64,000 nucleotides of DNA from assembly GCA_025506515.1 (NCBI GenBank), contig CM046457.1, forward strand, positions 39,566,231 to 39,630,230, read 5' to 3'. A program made the translations under genes and the position numbers. Source of the DNA: Flaveria trinervia (lineage: Eukaryota; Streptophyta; Magnoliopsida; Asterales; Asteraceae). This document shows, piece by piece, positions 22,536 through 35,421 of the stretch (the first letter of the stretch is position 1; the number at the start of each line of letters is the position of its first letter). The notes under the pieces are model-generated. The model was given only the letters and a program-made list of their open reading frames with translations, had not been told where the DNA came from and did not search any database.

Positions 22536-22989
22536 AGCAGGACCGGTGAAGGGTATGCACTTACAACTCGACCACAAATAACGACATTAACTTGACTAAT
22601 CAAAAATGGGACTGGATTAACCACAAGTAATGATACTAAGAACACAAGTAAGAATGGGACAAAACAAGATAGCAAAATACACAAGGAGATGGTTTTCAAG
22701 ATTGTAGTATATTGCCTTCTCAAGTTCTATTACAAATGTTACGAAGCATAATGGAAGTTACAAGTACTTGAGATACATATATACATCCTATAGTTGGCCA
22801 TACTTTCAAGGCCAGCCGGATACAATTGACTAGACACAAACAAAATCAATTGTAGAGTCAAAAGGCAGATTGCCTTTTGACTTGTGACTATGACATGCCA
22901 TAGCTCACATCCTAATATATTACAAAAATGATAAAGCACATGATGTAGAAAGTTGTAGATTCAAGACCTCAATGTATACTTACTAAAAG
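22536..22989 (-). repeat. Element D 3' LTR, distal (3') part
   Basis: It aligns with the D 5' LTR from 59103 ('gcaggaccggtgaagggtat' against 'gcaggaccagtgaagggtat') as far as the AAAAG target site, where element E interrupts. The LTR continues at 48277. Confidence 0.85.
22985..22989. repeat. Target-site duplication of element E, left copy (AAAAG)
   Basis: AAAAG at 22985-22989 matches 48272-48276. Joining the flanks restores the D LTR sequence seen intact around 59540-59560. Confidence 0.85.
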
Positions 22990-23303
22990 TGATAGGATCA
23001 ATTGAATCAATATGTGATGATTTATGAACACAATTCAATGAAATTCACAAAAAGTAATCAAATCAAAACAAGATATCAATAAACTTCAAGTTTTCATTAA
23101 TATCAAGCTAAGACAATTACAAGTATGAAAAGCAGATTCGAATATCTTATGTATTTGTTTTTATCTACCTGCAAATCTAAGCTATTTATACTGAAAACAA
23201 AAAGTAAAGGAACTAACAAATTACACAAATAGTCCCTATACTATTACAAACTATCAAAAGACAAATAAAGACAACGTGTTAATCTTTCTTAGAGCACTTA
23301 ACA
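22990..23303 (-). repeat. Element E 3' LTR, 314 bp
   Basis: It begins on the minus strand TGTTAAGTGCTC (23303) and ends GATCCTATCA (22990). It differs from the 5' LTR by roughly seven substitutions and about as many indels by eye. A TATAAATAG box lies on the minus strand at 23182-23190. Confidence 0.92.
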
Positions 23304-23317
23304 ATACTCCCCCTAAG
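23304..23317 (-). other. Polypurine tract of element E
   Basis: The minus strand reads CTTAGGGGGAGTAT directly before the LTR start TGTTAAGTGC. Confidence 0.85.
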
Positions 23318-23469
23318 ATTGACATGGTCTTCAGTCTTTAAAATCTTCAAGCTTTGACTGCTAACTTTATCTTCATTCTATCTTCAACCTTGACTTCATC
23401 ATTCAAAGTAATCTGCTGGTTCTTCTTTGACTTTGAACATTGGATTTTGTTTGTACATATGTAATTCTT

Positions 23470-24462
23470 TCAAAGCTTTTGATATTGCAGACTTGAATTT
23501 ACTTGCAAGAATGCCTTGTTCGGGTTTAGCTTCATTTTTTTAATCTCCATCTTGTGCATTCTCTCCAATGTGTCTTTTGAAAGACATGAAATATCAATAT
23601 TAGCATATAACTCAATAGGCTTGTTACTTTCCTTTGAGTACACTTCTAATACCCCTTTCCTTGATATTCTCATGAATTCAATATCTTTAATATCTTTCTT
23701 GACAATGTTGGCATACACAAGAGCTTTTCTCAAAGATATTCTCTCCATGGCAGCATTCATCACATTAATAATAGAAATGAAATATTTCTTATCTTGCTCA
23801 GCCACTTCTAAAGATACTTTCTCAAATTTTTGTACTGACAAAAATGAAATATAACTTGGATGTAACAGTTTTAGTTCAAAAACTCCACATAAAGTAATCA
23901 TGTCCTCATCCCATCTTTCTAGATTTCGGACTAACTTCGGCTCAAATGTCTCAGTGTTATAAAACCATCTCAGAATTGGCTTTGAGTTTTGATTACCATC
24001 AACCACTTTTAGTCCAAGAGTTGTAACTTTTTCAAAATATTTATCACAAAATTCTATCAACGAATGTTCTTCTTCTGAATGAACTCCCTTAAGCTTCTTG
24101 TTTTTCTTCAGAGTAGCAAAGTACTCTTTGTCCTCTTGATCACATCTTGTGTTAAGAAAATTACTTGATCTATCCAATCCTCTTCTTAATAATTCTACAA
24201 ACATCTTCCCACATTTTGAATCAGAAGGATTGATTAGAGGTAATCTATTCAGCTCTTTTAAATCTTGCATAGGAAGTTTTATGATACTGCAGTAAAAATG
24301 ATAAACATCACATACAACATGTGCTCTCTTTATCAAAAATGCATCAAATACTTCATCATACTTCCATGCAATGATCTTTACTTGGTTGGTAAAATCTGGA
24401 GCAATCATAGCATTCAACAGTTCAGCAACTGATTGTCCTTTTTGCAATATGTTTCTTACCAA
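23470..24462 (-). pseudogene. Element E ORF3, C-terminal 330-codon segment (uninterrupted)
   Basis: This is the longest open stretch in the window outside the simple-repeat frames. It starts within ORF3 (MVRNILQKGQSV) and ends at a natural-looking stop at 23470, about 150 bp before the polypurine tract. The sequence is soluble in character, rich in Lys, Leu and Glu, with no membrane helix and no motif I can tie to an enzyme (landmarks: FVELLRRGLDRSSNF, ILRWFYNTETFEPKLVRN). It is probably the C-terminal domain of the E-lineage ORF3 protein, cut off from the N-terminal part by a frame change near 24465-24530. Function unknown. Confidence 0.65.
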
Positions 24463-26819
24463 GTCTCTGGTTGTTCTTGAACTATCAAGAATATGCCTTT
24501 GTTGAGTTGATGCTTTATAAGTCTGTCTTTCTCAATCAGCAAACATTTCTATCAATTCTTTTCTATGAGCATGAGCATCATCAAATCTTGACATTTGTTT
24601 TATCTCCTGTGGCTTTAACATTCTTGTTCTTTTTGTTATTTCAAGATACTGAGGGTTATCTGTATCAAGCACTATCATTTTCTTCATTTGTTTCTCAGTC
24701 TCTTGAAAGCTTCTAACAAGATTTCTCAGAGATATAGATTGTAATCTCTTTAGCTTCCTCCAAGGGTAATTTCTAGCTTGCAACCATGATCTAAGAGCTG
24801 GAATACTCATATCATCTGAATCAGGATGGTGCAACTCAGAACTAGACAATTCTTCTACATTTATTACTTCTTTTGCTCTTAACCATTCACCATGTTCAAC
24901 AACAATCTCATTTGGATCTATTGAAGCAACTGACTCTGCATAGATACATTTCTCGTATTCATCGTTAATCTGAGAAACAGTCAGTCCATCCAAATATACT
25001 CGATTGTATTTCATGTTCACAAGATAATTATATTTTTCTTCAAAGTCTTGTGGTACTTCATCTTGTTCTTGAATATGTTCTTGTGAAGAGAAGTGTGATA
25101 CAAATTCAGCTTCATCAATATCTTCATTATCAAGAACCTCATCATACCAATCATCATTGTATATTTCCTCAATATCATCTAAAGCATCAATGTGTTCTTG
25201 AACATTTTGTTCTTCAACAATTCTTCAAGCTTAGAAGAGGATTCAGTTTGAGAAATATCTTCTAATTCATTCACTTTCCTTTTGCCTTTTATTTGCTCAA
25301 GATTTTCATCAATCTGCATCTCAGTACTCATCACATGTACTAGTGATATAGGTTTCTGAGCTTCTTTTCCTTTAGCAATTCAGCTTTGAGATTTTCATTT
25401 TCTTCAGATAATTTCTTGAATTTCTTCTCAAGAATATCATAATCTTTAATCATAACTTCAAAGTTCTTGATCACGTCTTCTTTATTTTGGCAAACCTTAC
25501 AATCTTTTCGTCTTTTAAGACACATTCTTCAGACAACTTTAAATTTTCATCTTTTAGCTTTTAAATTTCTTTTTCACAAGATATGTTTATCTCTTTTATT
25601 CTATCATTCTCCACTTTTAACTCTTCAATCTCTTTTTCTTTGCTTAAATTTTCTTCTTTCAATTTTTCGATCTCATCAACGTCAACTATTTCCTCTGTTT
25701 GTATAGACACATTGTGTGACATACTAAGAGGGATTTCTTCTACTCATCAACGTCAAATGTTTGATTTTGAGAATTCCTTTCTTGTACAGCTTCCTTAACA
25801 TTTTCTTCATTCAATGGTTGTGGCTCATTTCCAGTATCTTCCGCATTTCTTTCTTGATAACCTTCTTGATGTGCTTTAGTGGCATCATCATTTCCATCAT
25901 CATCATCACTTTCTTCACTTGATGAAATTTCAGACACATCATCATCACTTTCTTCATCAACTTCTACATCTTCAATCAGATCATTTGGATCTATTGGTTC
26001 TTCTTCAGTTAGATGGAAGTGTGGCTGAGTAATATCAACTTCATCCATTGATACATTCCTTATATAATCAAAAACTGGAATGTTTTGAGCACCAGTGATC
26101 ATTGCCAGTCTTTTGTAAACAATCTCTGACATGTGCTCTAACTGAATCTTTTCACCAATAACTTCTTCAGCATATAGATCTGGATTTGCATCATTAATAA
26201 GAAGTTGAAGAAATCTTGGGTACATCAAATACTTATGCCTTGCTCCTCTTTCAAGATTAAAAATGAATCCATTCATTATCCACTTAGCCATATTAAATCT
26301 TCTATTGTGGATAAGGCTATAATTGGAGATGCAATGTCTACAGGGAATGAATCCCAACCAGCACTTCGTTTAGACAGGCAATGTTGAAAGATATAGCATA
26401 AAAGCTTCCAATGCTTAAATACACAAGCTCTGAAAAATTGCTTCTTAAGGAAATGATCTGGATGACCCATCTGTAGAAAAACCTCTCTACATTCATTAAA
26501 TGTATATTATGATAAATCTTCATGATCATTATCACCCAGTCTTAGAGCTTGTCTGATTGCTTCTTTAGAAACTTCAAGCATTCTTTCTGATGTGATGATG
26601 GCTCTTAAAACTTTGTTTCCTTGATCATCTCTTTCAACTTGAGCAGTTCACCAGAATTTTTAATCATTCTTCCATTTATCATGGGCCTTGCACACATAGC
26701 ATAACATATTTTGTTCTGAGTAAAAATCTGATAATATCTTCATATCCCGTAGCTTCTCTATTTTCATCATCTAAAAAAGCAGCTATATTATGCTTTGGCT
26801 CAAATTTTAATTCTGCCAT
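24463..26819 (-). pseudogene. Element E ORF3, N-terminal and central region, frame-shifted
   Basis: The ATG at 26819 gives MAELKFEPKHNIAAFL, matching in position and style the ORF3 starts of A and C. The core domain (26535-26100) changes frame twice and includes FNMAKWIMNGF and YLMYPRFLQLLIND, the conserved YPRFL block. It is followed by a strongly acidic Asp/Ser/Glu run (about 25985-25870), a coiled-coil stretch (25525-25340, EKKFKKLSEENENLKAELL) and another charged region (25020-24532). No signal peptide or membrane segment is evident. At least four frame breaks are present. Confidence 0.68.
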
Positions 26820-28262
26820 CTGCAACACAACAAAAGTATTATGAGAACATTTAATATTGATTAATGAAATTTATTTCTACATATGACTTTTGATTTTGAC
26901 TTTTGAATTTGACCTTTTATTTTTACTTTTGAATGAAGATTTCAAGTTGTAAAACATTAATCTTTATTCATTTTGAATTTATTATTTAACATTTCAAAGT
27001 TGATTTAATTTTAATTTTTATTTATTTTTGTTCAAAGAACGATTGTCTGTTCATCTTATTCTTCTTCGACTATGTAAAATTGACTAAGTTCATCATCAAC
27101 AGAACATTTTCACTTTAAGATCAAAACAATACACCACTGTACTCGAAAATGAGTTCTTATCAATAACTCAGTATCAATTTTTGATATGATACTCATTTCA
27201 TCAGATTAACTTGGATTATATTTGGTTCGAACGCCCAAATAGCATTCAAGCGACTATAACAAAGCACTCATTTAACCCAAAATCTATATATTTGAATCAC
27301 AAACTTACGTTTATATATTCAAATACAATGAATACTCAATGGATTTGATTCGATTTCAGATGAAATAAGGATGTGATGTTACTCGACAGTCGCAAGTTCG
27401 AGGGTTTTGGTCTGAGAAATTTTGAAGTGAGAATGAGAAATACACATAAGTGTTCAATTTATATAAGTGAAATTTCTAGGCATATGAGCCCTGTTTGGAC
27501 GTATGGTCCCTGTTTGGGCGTATGAAAACCTAAAATTCACTTATTTTGTTAGACGCATAAGCACTGTGTGAGTTTTATATCACACGCATGGAACTGTTCA
27601 CACGCATAAGAACTGTTTAGACGCTTTTGCACTGTTCACTCGCATGGACTTTGTGAAACGTCTAACACTTGAAATTTTGAAACTATGTAGACGCATGAGA
27701 CATGACAAACGTCTAACACAGAAACACTATTTAGACGCATGGGATTATCACGAATGCCCAACACTTGTAATTTTCATAGATGTATTACAACTGTTTAGAC
27801 GCATGGGAATGAATCAAACGTCCAACACTTAGTATAATCCTGAAAATTTCATCATGCTCCTATTGAGGCACAGAGCACTGTTTAGGTGCATGAGATGACT
27901 TTCATGATTTAAGCACTTGTGATTTCCAATTTCTTCACTTGCACACTTTTTACCATTTAGATCCCCAAATTTTGAACTTTTTGCATATTGCACTTTCAAT
28001 TTATAAAATTTTATTTTCTATTTCTTTTTAATTTCTTTTGTCCCTTGATTTTAGTCTCAACATAAAATCAAATATCATCAAATTTTCAACTTATAAAGCA
28101 TTTATTTGCAAAGATTATGTAGATCCATATGTAATTTTCAAACACATTCTATTTTCAGTTTACACAAATACTTTGAACATAAAGCATCATCCTTTCATTT
28201 CAACATTTCAAATTTTGATTATGATTATTGAATATTTTCTCAGAACAAATCCTTCAGTTATT
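26820..28262. repeat. Pol-ORF3 spacer of element E with CTGTTTAGACGC words (27470-27860)
   Basis: No gene. Between 27470 and 27860 about fifteen copies of 'actgtttagacgcatg' and variants ('acacgcataagaactgttt', 'caaacgtctaacacttg') occur at irregular 20-35 bp spacing. The word is the reverse complement of 'gcgtctaaacagt' in the leader of the same element. The rest is AT-rich. Confidence 0.7.
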
Positions 28263-29197
28263 ACTCCCCCTAAACTTTTATGTTTGAAAAACTTATAAGT
28301 TTCTTATGAAAGAGAATAAGATCACACAGCACATTGAGACATTGCCTTCACACACAAGACATGCTTAAAAGAAAAATGAAAATAGAATCAAAATCTAAGA
28401 TAATCACAGAATAAATGTCTGCAGAGAGATCATATTAATGAAGATCAGCACATTAAAATAAAATAAATATGGAGAGTCATAGATAATGAAAAAATTCTGA
28501 TCATGTGTGTTCCAGGTCAGTGATATCACAGCAAAGGAGACACAAGATCTAAGGACAGACAATGAGTGTTTTTAACACAATTATCAACTCACTTACTTTT
28601 CAATTCTTGGATTGATTAGTGTTGATTTAGATATAATATGATGTAAAGCATACAGAGACTAAGAGAGCTCAACTATCGTCATGAAATGTAAGAAAGAACA
28701 CATGCTCAACTTATTATCTGAAACATAGATATCACCAGAGTTCATGTTACTAAGTTTATAGAGGATGATCATGGACAACCATTTGATTAGCTCTGACTAT
28801 TCATTTGAATAGGTTGTGCACATTAGCATCTTTTTGCATCAAAAAGAAATCCAGGTCTGTAATGACTTACAATAGAGGATATCTCAGTACTTCAGGTCTA
28901 TGATGACTCATACAGAGAAGTGAAATGATGCTTTGTAACGGATCTCATGATTTCACATAGTTTCAACAGGTGTGACAGATGTATCTTAACAAACATTCAT
29001 TCGGATAAGAGAAAACAACTCAAAAGTACTCACATGAATACATACAAGCATGTATGTTTAGTTTGATCACAAGAATTTACATTTTCAGCATAATAGTCAG
29101 ATATTGTCTACACATCATATCTGATCATGTCTAGACTTTATTAATGATTGAGGTATGCAACTCATCTCACTAATGTATATCATTTCTCACATGTTGC
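28263..29197. other. Second polypurine-tract-like site and 0.9 kb of unexplained sequence in E
   Basis: The minus strand at 28275-28263 reads GTTTAGGGGGAGT, sharing TTAGGGGGAGT with the true tract at 23304-23317. Upstream of it (28276-29197), where the C-terminal half of RNase H should lie, I find no RNase H sequence, no open frame and no other motif. Either a deletion replaced the domain or foreign DNA was inserted. Confidence 0.5.
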
Positions 29198-29641
29198 TCA
29201 TGCAGCAATGTACTCAGCTTCTGCAGTTGAAACAGAGACATTTGTTTGTTTCTTACATTGCCACGAGACTAATCTGGGACCAAGAAATTGACACCCACCC
29301 GAAGTAGATTTTCTATCTTGACAACATCCACCATAATCACTATCTGTATATCCATATAGTTCAAAGTTACCCTCGTAAGGATACCAAAGCCCTAAGGCTG
29401 GTTTACCTTTGAGATACCTCAATATCCTTTTGACAGCAATTAAGTGAGATTCTTTCGGGTCTGATTGATACCTGGCACATACACAAACAGCATACATAAT
29501 ATCTGGTCTAGATGCAATAAGATACATCAAAGATCCAATCATTGATCTGTATAATGTTTGGTCAATAGATTTTCCTTTTGGATCAGGTTCAATCATGGTG
29601 TTAACATCTGCTGGAGTTTGTATGGACTGACAGTCTTGCAA
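29198..29641 (-). pseudogene. Element E RNase H, C-terminal half missing
   Basis: The open stretch carries the RT connection (SIDQTLYRSMIGSLMYL) and the first half of RNase H: YTDSDYGGCCQDRKSTSGG and STAEAEYIAA, then a stop at 29198. The following blocks found in A-D (SRTKH.I..HHFIRD, D.FTKA.D) are absent from the next kilobase. The enzyme would lack later active-site residues. Confidence 0.8.
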
Positions 29642-30520
29642 CTTAAATTTCTTTAAGAGCTTGTCAACAAACTTTTCTTGATTGATGAAAATTCCATCTG
29701 TAGTTTGCTGACTTGAAGTCCAAGAAAGAAGTTAATCTCTCCCATAAAACTCATTTGGAATCGAGATTTCATGATTTCTTCAAATTCATTACACAATTTT
29801 GGACAGGTAGAACCAAATATGATGTCATCAACATACACTTGTACACATAAAAGATCATTATTATCCTTCTTTATGAATAAAGTTGGATCAATTTTCCCTC
29901 TTGTGTATCCATGTTGGATTAATGTTGTGATAACGTCTCATACCAAATTCTAGGGACTTGATGAAGTCCATATAAAGCTTTACTCAGTTTATATACTCGA
30001 TGTGGAAATTGTGCATCCTCAAAGCCTAGAGGTTGCTTCACAAACACATCATCAGTGATTGGACCATATAGAAATGCACCCTTTACATCCATTTGATACA
30101 CCTTGAATTTCATGAATGAAGCATAAGCTAGAAAAACTCAAATTGATTCAGTCTTGCAACTGGTGCAAACACTTCATCATAATCTATACCTTCTTCCTTG
30201 TGTATCCTTGTGCAACAAATCTCGCTTTGTTTTTTTTTTACAACACCACGATCATCAGTCTTATTTCTAATAACATTTCGTGCCAATTGCATTTTCTCCA
30301 TCAGGTAGATCCACCAAATTCCACACTTCTTGTTTGCAGAATTGAAGTATTCTTCTTGCATGGCTTCTATCTAACCATTGTCCTTTAATGCTTCGATGTA
30401 CATTTTTAGGAACAATTTGAGAAAGAAAACAAGAGTATAAGCATACGTTTGCTTGTTCTGATTTACTCCTTGTTGTTCTCTCATCATTCACGAACCAATA
30501 ATCTGAGAAATTGGATGATT
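29642..30520 (-). pseudogene. Element E reverse transcriptase, frame-shifted
   Basis: RT blocks appear in order over four frames: QFCKQEVWNLVDLPDGENA (30491-30267), EGIDYDEVFAPVARL (30361-30128), YQMDVKGAFLYG and LYGLHQVPRIWYETL (30113-29919), then MYVDDIIFGSTCPKLC with the catalytic Asp pair and MGEINFFLGLQV (29838-29653). A run of nine T (30231-30239 on the plus strand) sits at one of the frame breaks and could be a real or a sequencing slip. Confidence 0.82.
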
Positions 30521-31889
30521 CTTGTGAATACGAGATGTAGTAATCTCATCACATTGAAGATTAACATCCAGATTTGATTGATACAAGTTGGAAAACTCAT
30601 GTATCAAAGTAGACGAATGTGGATTGAAGTTTGGAACTTGAGTAGGTGAATTGACAAGTAATCAAAGTTACCTGTATCAACTACATCACCTAAATGGATG
30701 ATGTTCCACACTCAGGTATCACAAACTCATTACCATCATTAAGAAAATTTGTGATTCTTCCTCATTAATTGACTCTGAATGATCTGAAACTGTATTTTCA
30801 TGGTTTTGTATTGTTGAATCCTTGACAAATGACAAAAATGGCTAGTGTGAGCTTGAATCATCTGGGTCATTAGAATCTGAATCTTCACTGAAAGATCCAA
30901 GATCTCCTCTTGAGTTATTCTTATCTGTAGAATTAAGACAATTTGGTTGATCAAACAAATTAGATTGAAAAGAGTTTGATAATGAATCTAAGTCAAATAA
31001 CCATGCAGGACCATTTGAAACTGATGGAAAAGAACTTTCCAGAAATTGACGTTGAATGTTTCAAGGATTACATTTGTCCTAGAGTTGTAGACTCGATAGG
31101 CTTTTGAAACCGATGAATATCCAACGAAAAATCCATATCAGATTTTGCTTCAAATTTTCCTAATTGATCACTTGAATTAAAATCATAACAGGACAATCAA
31201 ATGATTTTAAAAAGTTTATGTTCGGTTTTCTGCTAAACATTAACTCATATGGAGTTTTCAGTTTATCTTTGACGATTAGATTCGATTATGAACGGAACAC
31301 GCAGTTGATATTGCTTCATCTCAAAAAGTGATAGGGATTTTTGCATCAGCTAACATAGAACGAGCAGCTTCAATCAGTGTTCTATTCTTCCTTTCTGCAA
31401 CTCCATTTTGTTGAGGAGTTCTGGGAGCACTAACTGATGAGCTATCCCTTTCTGTGCGCAAAACATTTCAATGTTAGCATTTTTGAATTCCGTTCCATTA
31501 TCACTTCTTATTATTTTCACTTTGTTGTCTAATTGATTTTCAACTTTAATAATAAATTCTTTTAGTAAATAAGTTGTTTCTGATTTGGCATAAAGAAAGA
31601 AAACCGATGAAAATCTTGTGAAGTCATCAATGATAACTATACAAAATGATTTTCGTCCAATACTATTGACGTTTGTTGGTCCAAAAAGGTCCATATGTAA
31701 CATTTGGAGAGGTTTGGATGTTGAGTTTCTAGGCTTGGACTTATAAGACGCTCTGTGTTGCTTTCCCTTCAAACATGCTGAGCAGTGATCATTTGTTGCA
31801 AACTTCTTAGATGGAAGTCCGATGACATGATTTCCTGCTACAAGCTTGTTCTTGTTCTGAAGTTTGAATGACCGAGACGTCAATGCCAA
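30521..31889 (-). pseudogene. Element E integrase, frame-shifted
   Basis: It opens with the end of the zinc motif (CSACLKGKQ) and the catalytic core: LHMDLFGPTN (first Asp, about 31690), IRSDNGTEFKN (second Asp, about 31505). A frame change just before the catalytic-Glu block follows (about 31425). The C-terminal GYSS-type block near 31110 and the linker to RT are split over further frames. It shares the Ty1/copia layout with A-D but is clearly diverged. Confidence 0.8.
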
Positions 31890-32320
31890 AGCTGGCTTTC
31901 ATCATTGATGCCTTTGCAATTAGGCATGTTGTTTCAGTTGAAGGATCAACTTGAGACATATCCAATTTGTATATCTCTGTCTCTCTTAGCTGTAACAATT
32001 ACCCAATCTTTGCTTATCTTGAAACCTGGCTTCAAAACATAACAAAATGAATCATCAAACAAAATAGAATAAGATTTGTCACATATTTGAGATACGCTTA
32101 AAAGATTAAAGTTCAACTGTAAACAAAAGTTGACTTTATCAAAGCTTATTATCCCATTGGATACTGTTCCTTCTTCGGTTATTTTTCCTCCAGCATCACC
32201 ACCAAAGGTGACGTGAGTTTCGTCTTTTGACTTAAAGTCTTGTAACAAAGCAGTATTGCCTATCATGTGCCGACTACAACCCACTATCCACATACCATGT
32301 ATTGATTGGTCTTTTTGGGA
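31890..32320 (-). pseudogene. Element E protease and pre-integrase region
   Basis: The protease active site is at about 32293, with a frame change falling inside the Asp-Ser-Gly motif itself: an extra base separates it from CSRHMIGN. FNLLSVSQICDKSYSILFDD follows (pre-integrase, near 32100), then a further frame change near 31990. Protease cannot be made from this sequence as it stands. Confidence 0.78.
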
Positions 32321-35300
32321 GTACCTGCACTACAAGAAAGTTAAGTTGAAATATCTACCCAAGCCGAAATGGTCTTGGGCTTTCCAAATTTATCAACAAT
32401 TGTAAATTGTTTATAATGGATATATTCAAATGAGGTTTATTTTTGATGAATTTACCAATTTTATTTTGAAAATTGTTTGATTAATTTTTATGAACATTCA
32501 TACCATTTGATTGATCATCTTTTGAAATGTATTGATGACTAACATTTTTATTATCATCTTACATATCTTGGTATGAAGTGTTCTTGCATGTTATGTTTTG
32601 AGCTCATATAATTGTTCTTAGGAAAAGATCTCAAACCTATATTAGGTGGATTAATGTCTCTTTGAAATCCATTAGTTTGATTTCTCAATACTGTGGATTA
32701 GCAAATCCTTTGCTCATGTTTGACTTCGCAAAGTTTCTATGAGAGATCTATTTCTAAAGTAACAATTTGCAGTGTTGTGAGTCTTTTCATCACAATAAGT
32801 ACAATATTTGTTATAATAACAATCTGCTGTCGAATGAATTCTCATGTCACATATGTGACAATACTTGTTAAGGTAGCACTCAGCAGTATTGTGATTTTTC
32901 ATATCACAAATTTCACAGTACTTTTGTCGAGTTAGAAACAACTTTTTATTAACTTTTGACAATGACATAATGTTTGATTTTGATGTCAAATAGTTAAACC
33001 ATTGTCTTTCATTTTTCATAGTTTGATTTTGTGTCAGATTATGGTTCATTTGTTTAACATGAACATCCTTCTTGAATGTATTAGAAACAAATCTTTTGGC
33101 TACAGCGGAAGTCTTTGAATCTGAACTAGATTTCAGATCAGAGTTAGATTTGTTCATAAGATTTCAGATGAGAGTTAGAATTCATATTTAACATACCTGC
33201 TGACAAAATTTAATTGGTTTTAGTTTTGATGTTTGATTTGTTGCTTTAATCAAATTTTCTAAACTTTTGTTTTGTTCAGATGTTGTTTTTGCAGATTTCT
33301 TTCTTCTTCTTTGGTTCTTTGATATAGAAGAACTTGGTTTATTTTCAGATTGAACATCATCAGAAGAAGAATCCTTTTCTGATTGTAATTGTTTCATATT
33401 GATGGTGTTTGAATTTTCTGATGTTCCTATCTGTTGTTCATCCTTGTTTTGAACTCTGACTTTTCTATTACATTATGAATTTGATAAGAAGATATATTTT
33501 GTTTTGGTTGTTTTGGTTCGTATGATTTTATCTTGATTGGATGACCTTTTTGATTTTTTCTTGATCTTTTTCAACAACACTTTCAACATTTTCTTTTTCT
33601 TCTTGTGCATTCTTGTTTTTGATCTGGAAGGCCTTAAGCCTTGCTTTATTTTCAGGTGAATGATCATGATTATTGAAATTCTCTGGTAGTGTGTTTGTGA
33701 TAGATTCAGGCATAGGTTCATGAATGAAACCTAACCCTGCTTTTTGTTTATCTTTCCTTTCATTGATTAGTTTTTCTACAATCATTTTTGAACTCTTTAC
33801 TTTTTCCAGATCAACTTGAGTAGAAGCATGTGCTATTTTCTCTTGTTCAAGATTCTTGGTCATCTCTTCTAGTTGTTTTGTAACAATTTCTAATTCTTTG
33901 ATTGTTTTGTTCCATGAAGTTTGAAGAGAGATAATCTTTTGATCTGCATTTTATGATCAGATTTAAGTTGGTTATGCATAGATTCCTCTTGTTTTAGCTT
34001 TTCACAGATTTTGAATGAATCGTTTCTGTACTGTTCAACATGTTCATAGCATGATTTGGTGCAAAGCTTTTCTCTTACTTCTGATGGTATTTCAGGAAAT
34101 TTTTGAACTGTCGTTTCAGGTGTTGAACTAGAAGAGTTAACCTTTGGTTGATTAGACTGAACCATTAGAGCTACTTCCTCTGTATCCTCTTTAGGATCAG
34201 ACTTATCACTCCAATCATAGTCATCTTCCTCTTCATCACTTTCCACTTGGGTTGGGTCATTGTTTTCTGACCAATCTTCTTCTTGAATTTCTGCAATAAG
34301 AGATAAACTTGATGTTAATTCTTTGTAAATTGATCTGCATATGCACTCCAATCATATCCATTTTTTTATGCTGACTACTAGTGCTTTCTTGTTTGATCAT
34401 ATGATTTGGTTTCATCTTTAAGCTCTGACATAGGAAGACTTTGATAAGGCTTTTGAAAAGTCTTCTGAGCTTGTTGAAACCTTTGATTTATATGAGCTTG
34501 ATTGAGCACTTCCTCCATTATTCGTGGGAGCTTGGCTTCTCTTAAAAGTTCCATACTATTGCAGTTAAAACATCTAGCTTTTGACTTGTCAAATCCACAG
34601 TCTTGTTTGCACTAGGCTTGTATTTCTTGTTGACATAAGAATGTTTTTGTCCCTCTTCTTCAGGACTTTTCTCACTCTTTGCCATGAATGCATTCTCTAT
34701 AGTGGTTGCAGGAGAAGCAACAAAATGATATTGAGACATTGATGCTGCTCTATCATTGTTCCTTGAGCTTTCATCAATCTCCACTGATTCTATTTTTTCA
34801 ATAAGAAATCTAGATCCATTGGAAACTTCTCAGTATGCTTTAGTAGAGTTACTTTGTTTCCATGATGATGGTAAGGCATTGAGTAGTCCGATATTTAAAT
34901 CTTCAAGATCAGGTTTGATACCAGCTGTTGACATTCAGTTATGAGTTGAACAAATCTGTTCATCATCTGATTTATTGTCTCTCCAGACAAATGTTGAAAC
35001 AATTCTAATTGTCTTTTCAGCTTTTGTTTCTTTAGATTTTGAATCTCCTTACCTCCTTCACAAATGATCTTTAATGCTTTATATAGTGTATATCCAGTTT
35101 GATATGCATCAAGCCTTGTAAGAACTTCCAAAGGTAGTCCTTTACACATCAATGAATAGGCTTTAATATCATTCTTAACTCTTTTCAGATCATCTCCTTG
35201 AAGATCATCTTCTGGATAAGGTTCTGGAGAATCTTTAGTATACACAAATCCACTATCTGGTCCATCAGTTATTATGGAATGTATGGTCCTTTTTCTATAG

Positions 35301-35421
35301 ATTTCCAGAGATCAGTGTCAATGGAATTAAAATGTTGTTTTAGTCTAACAGACCAATTTTTGAAATCAGCTCTATTTTTAAGTTTTGGAACTCTGTTTTC
35401 GGAATCTTCTGATTTTACCAT
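32321..35421 (-). pseudogene. Element E gag with coiled coil and knuckles, frame-shifted
   Basis: The ATG at 35421 (MVKSEDSENRVPKLKNRADF) begins gag. The UBN2-like core is at 35245-34895 (LYKALKIICEGGKEIQNLKK, INQMMNRFVQLITECQQL). The first CCHC knuckle (near 34580-34530) keeps CFNC but has lost the His and last Cys. An acidic segment (34280-34190) and Lys/Glu-rich coiled coils (34351-33528) follow, then a Lys/Ser-rich patch and the triple knuckle array described separately. Several frame breaks are present. Confidence 0.78.
32760..32945 (-). CDS. Three tandem CCHC zinc knuckles in the gag-pol linker of E
   Basis: One open frame encodes CEICDMKNHNTAEC, CHICDMRIHSTADC and CTYCDEKTHNTANC, each CX2CX4HX4C and spaced exactly 19 residues (57 bp) apart. 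All nine Cys and three His are present, so the array is intact although gag around it is broken. Such knuckles bind nucleic acid in Gag nucleocapsids. The other elements have a single knuckle at this position. The three units look like tandem copies of one 57-bp segment. Confidence 0.88.

Noticed and set aside
23516..23854. 112-codon plus-strand open frame rich in Ile/Phe/Leu, resembling membrane segments
   Set aside because: It is the antisense shadow of the uninterrupted ORF3 C-terminal segment of E.
27470..27860. Regularly recurring short words suggestive of a CRISPR array
   Set aside because: Units vary in sequence, spacing is irregular, there are no cas genes and the host is a plant; it is a retrotransposon spacer repeat.
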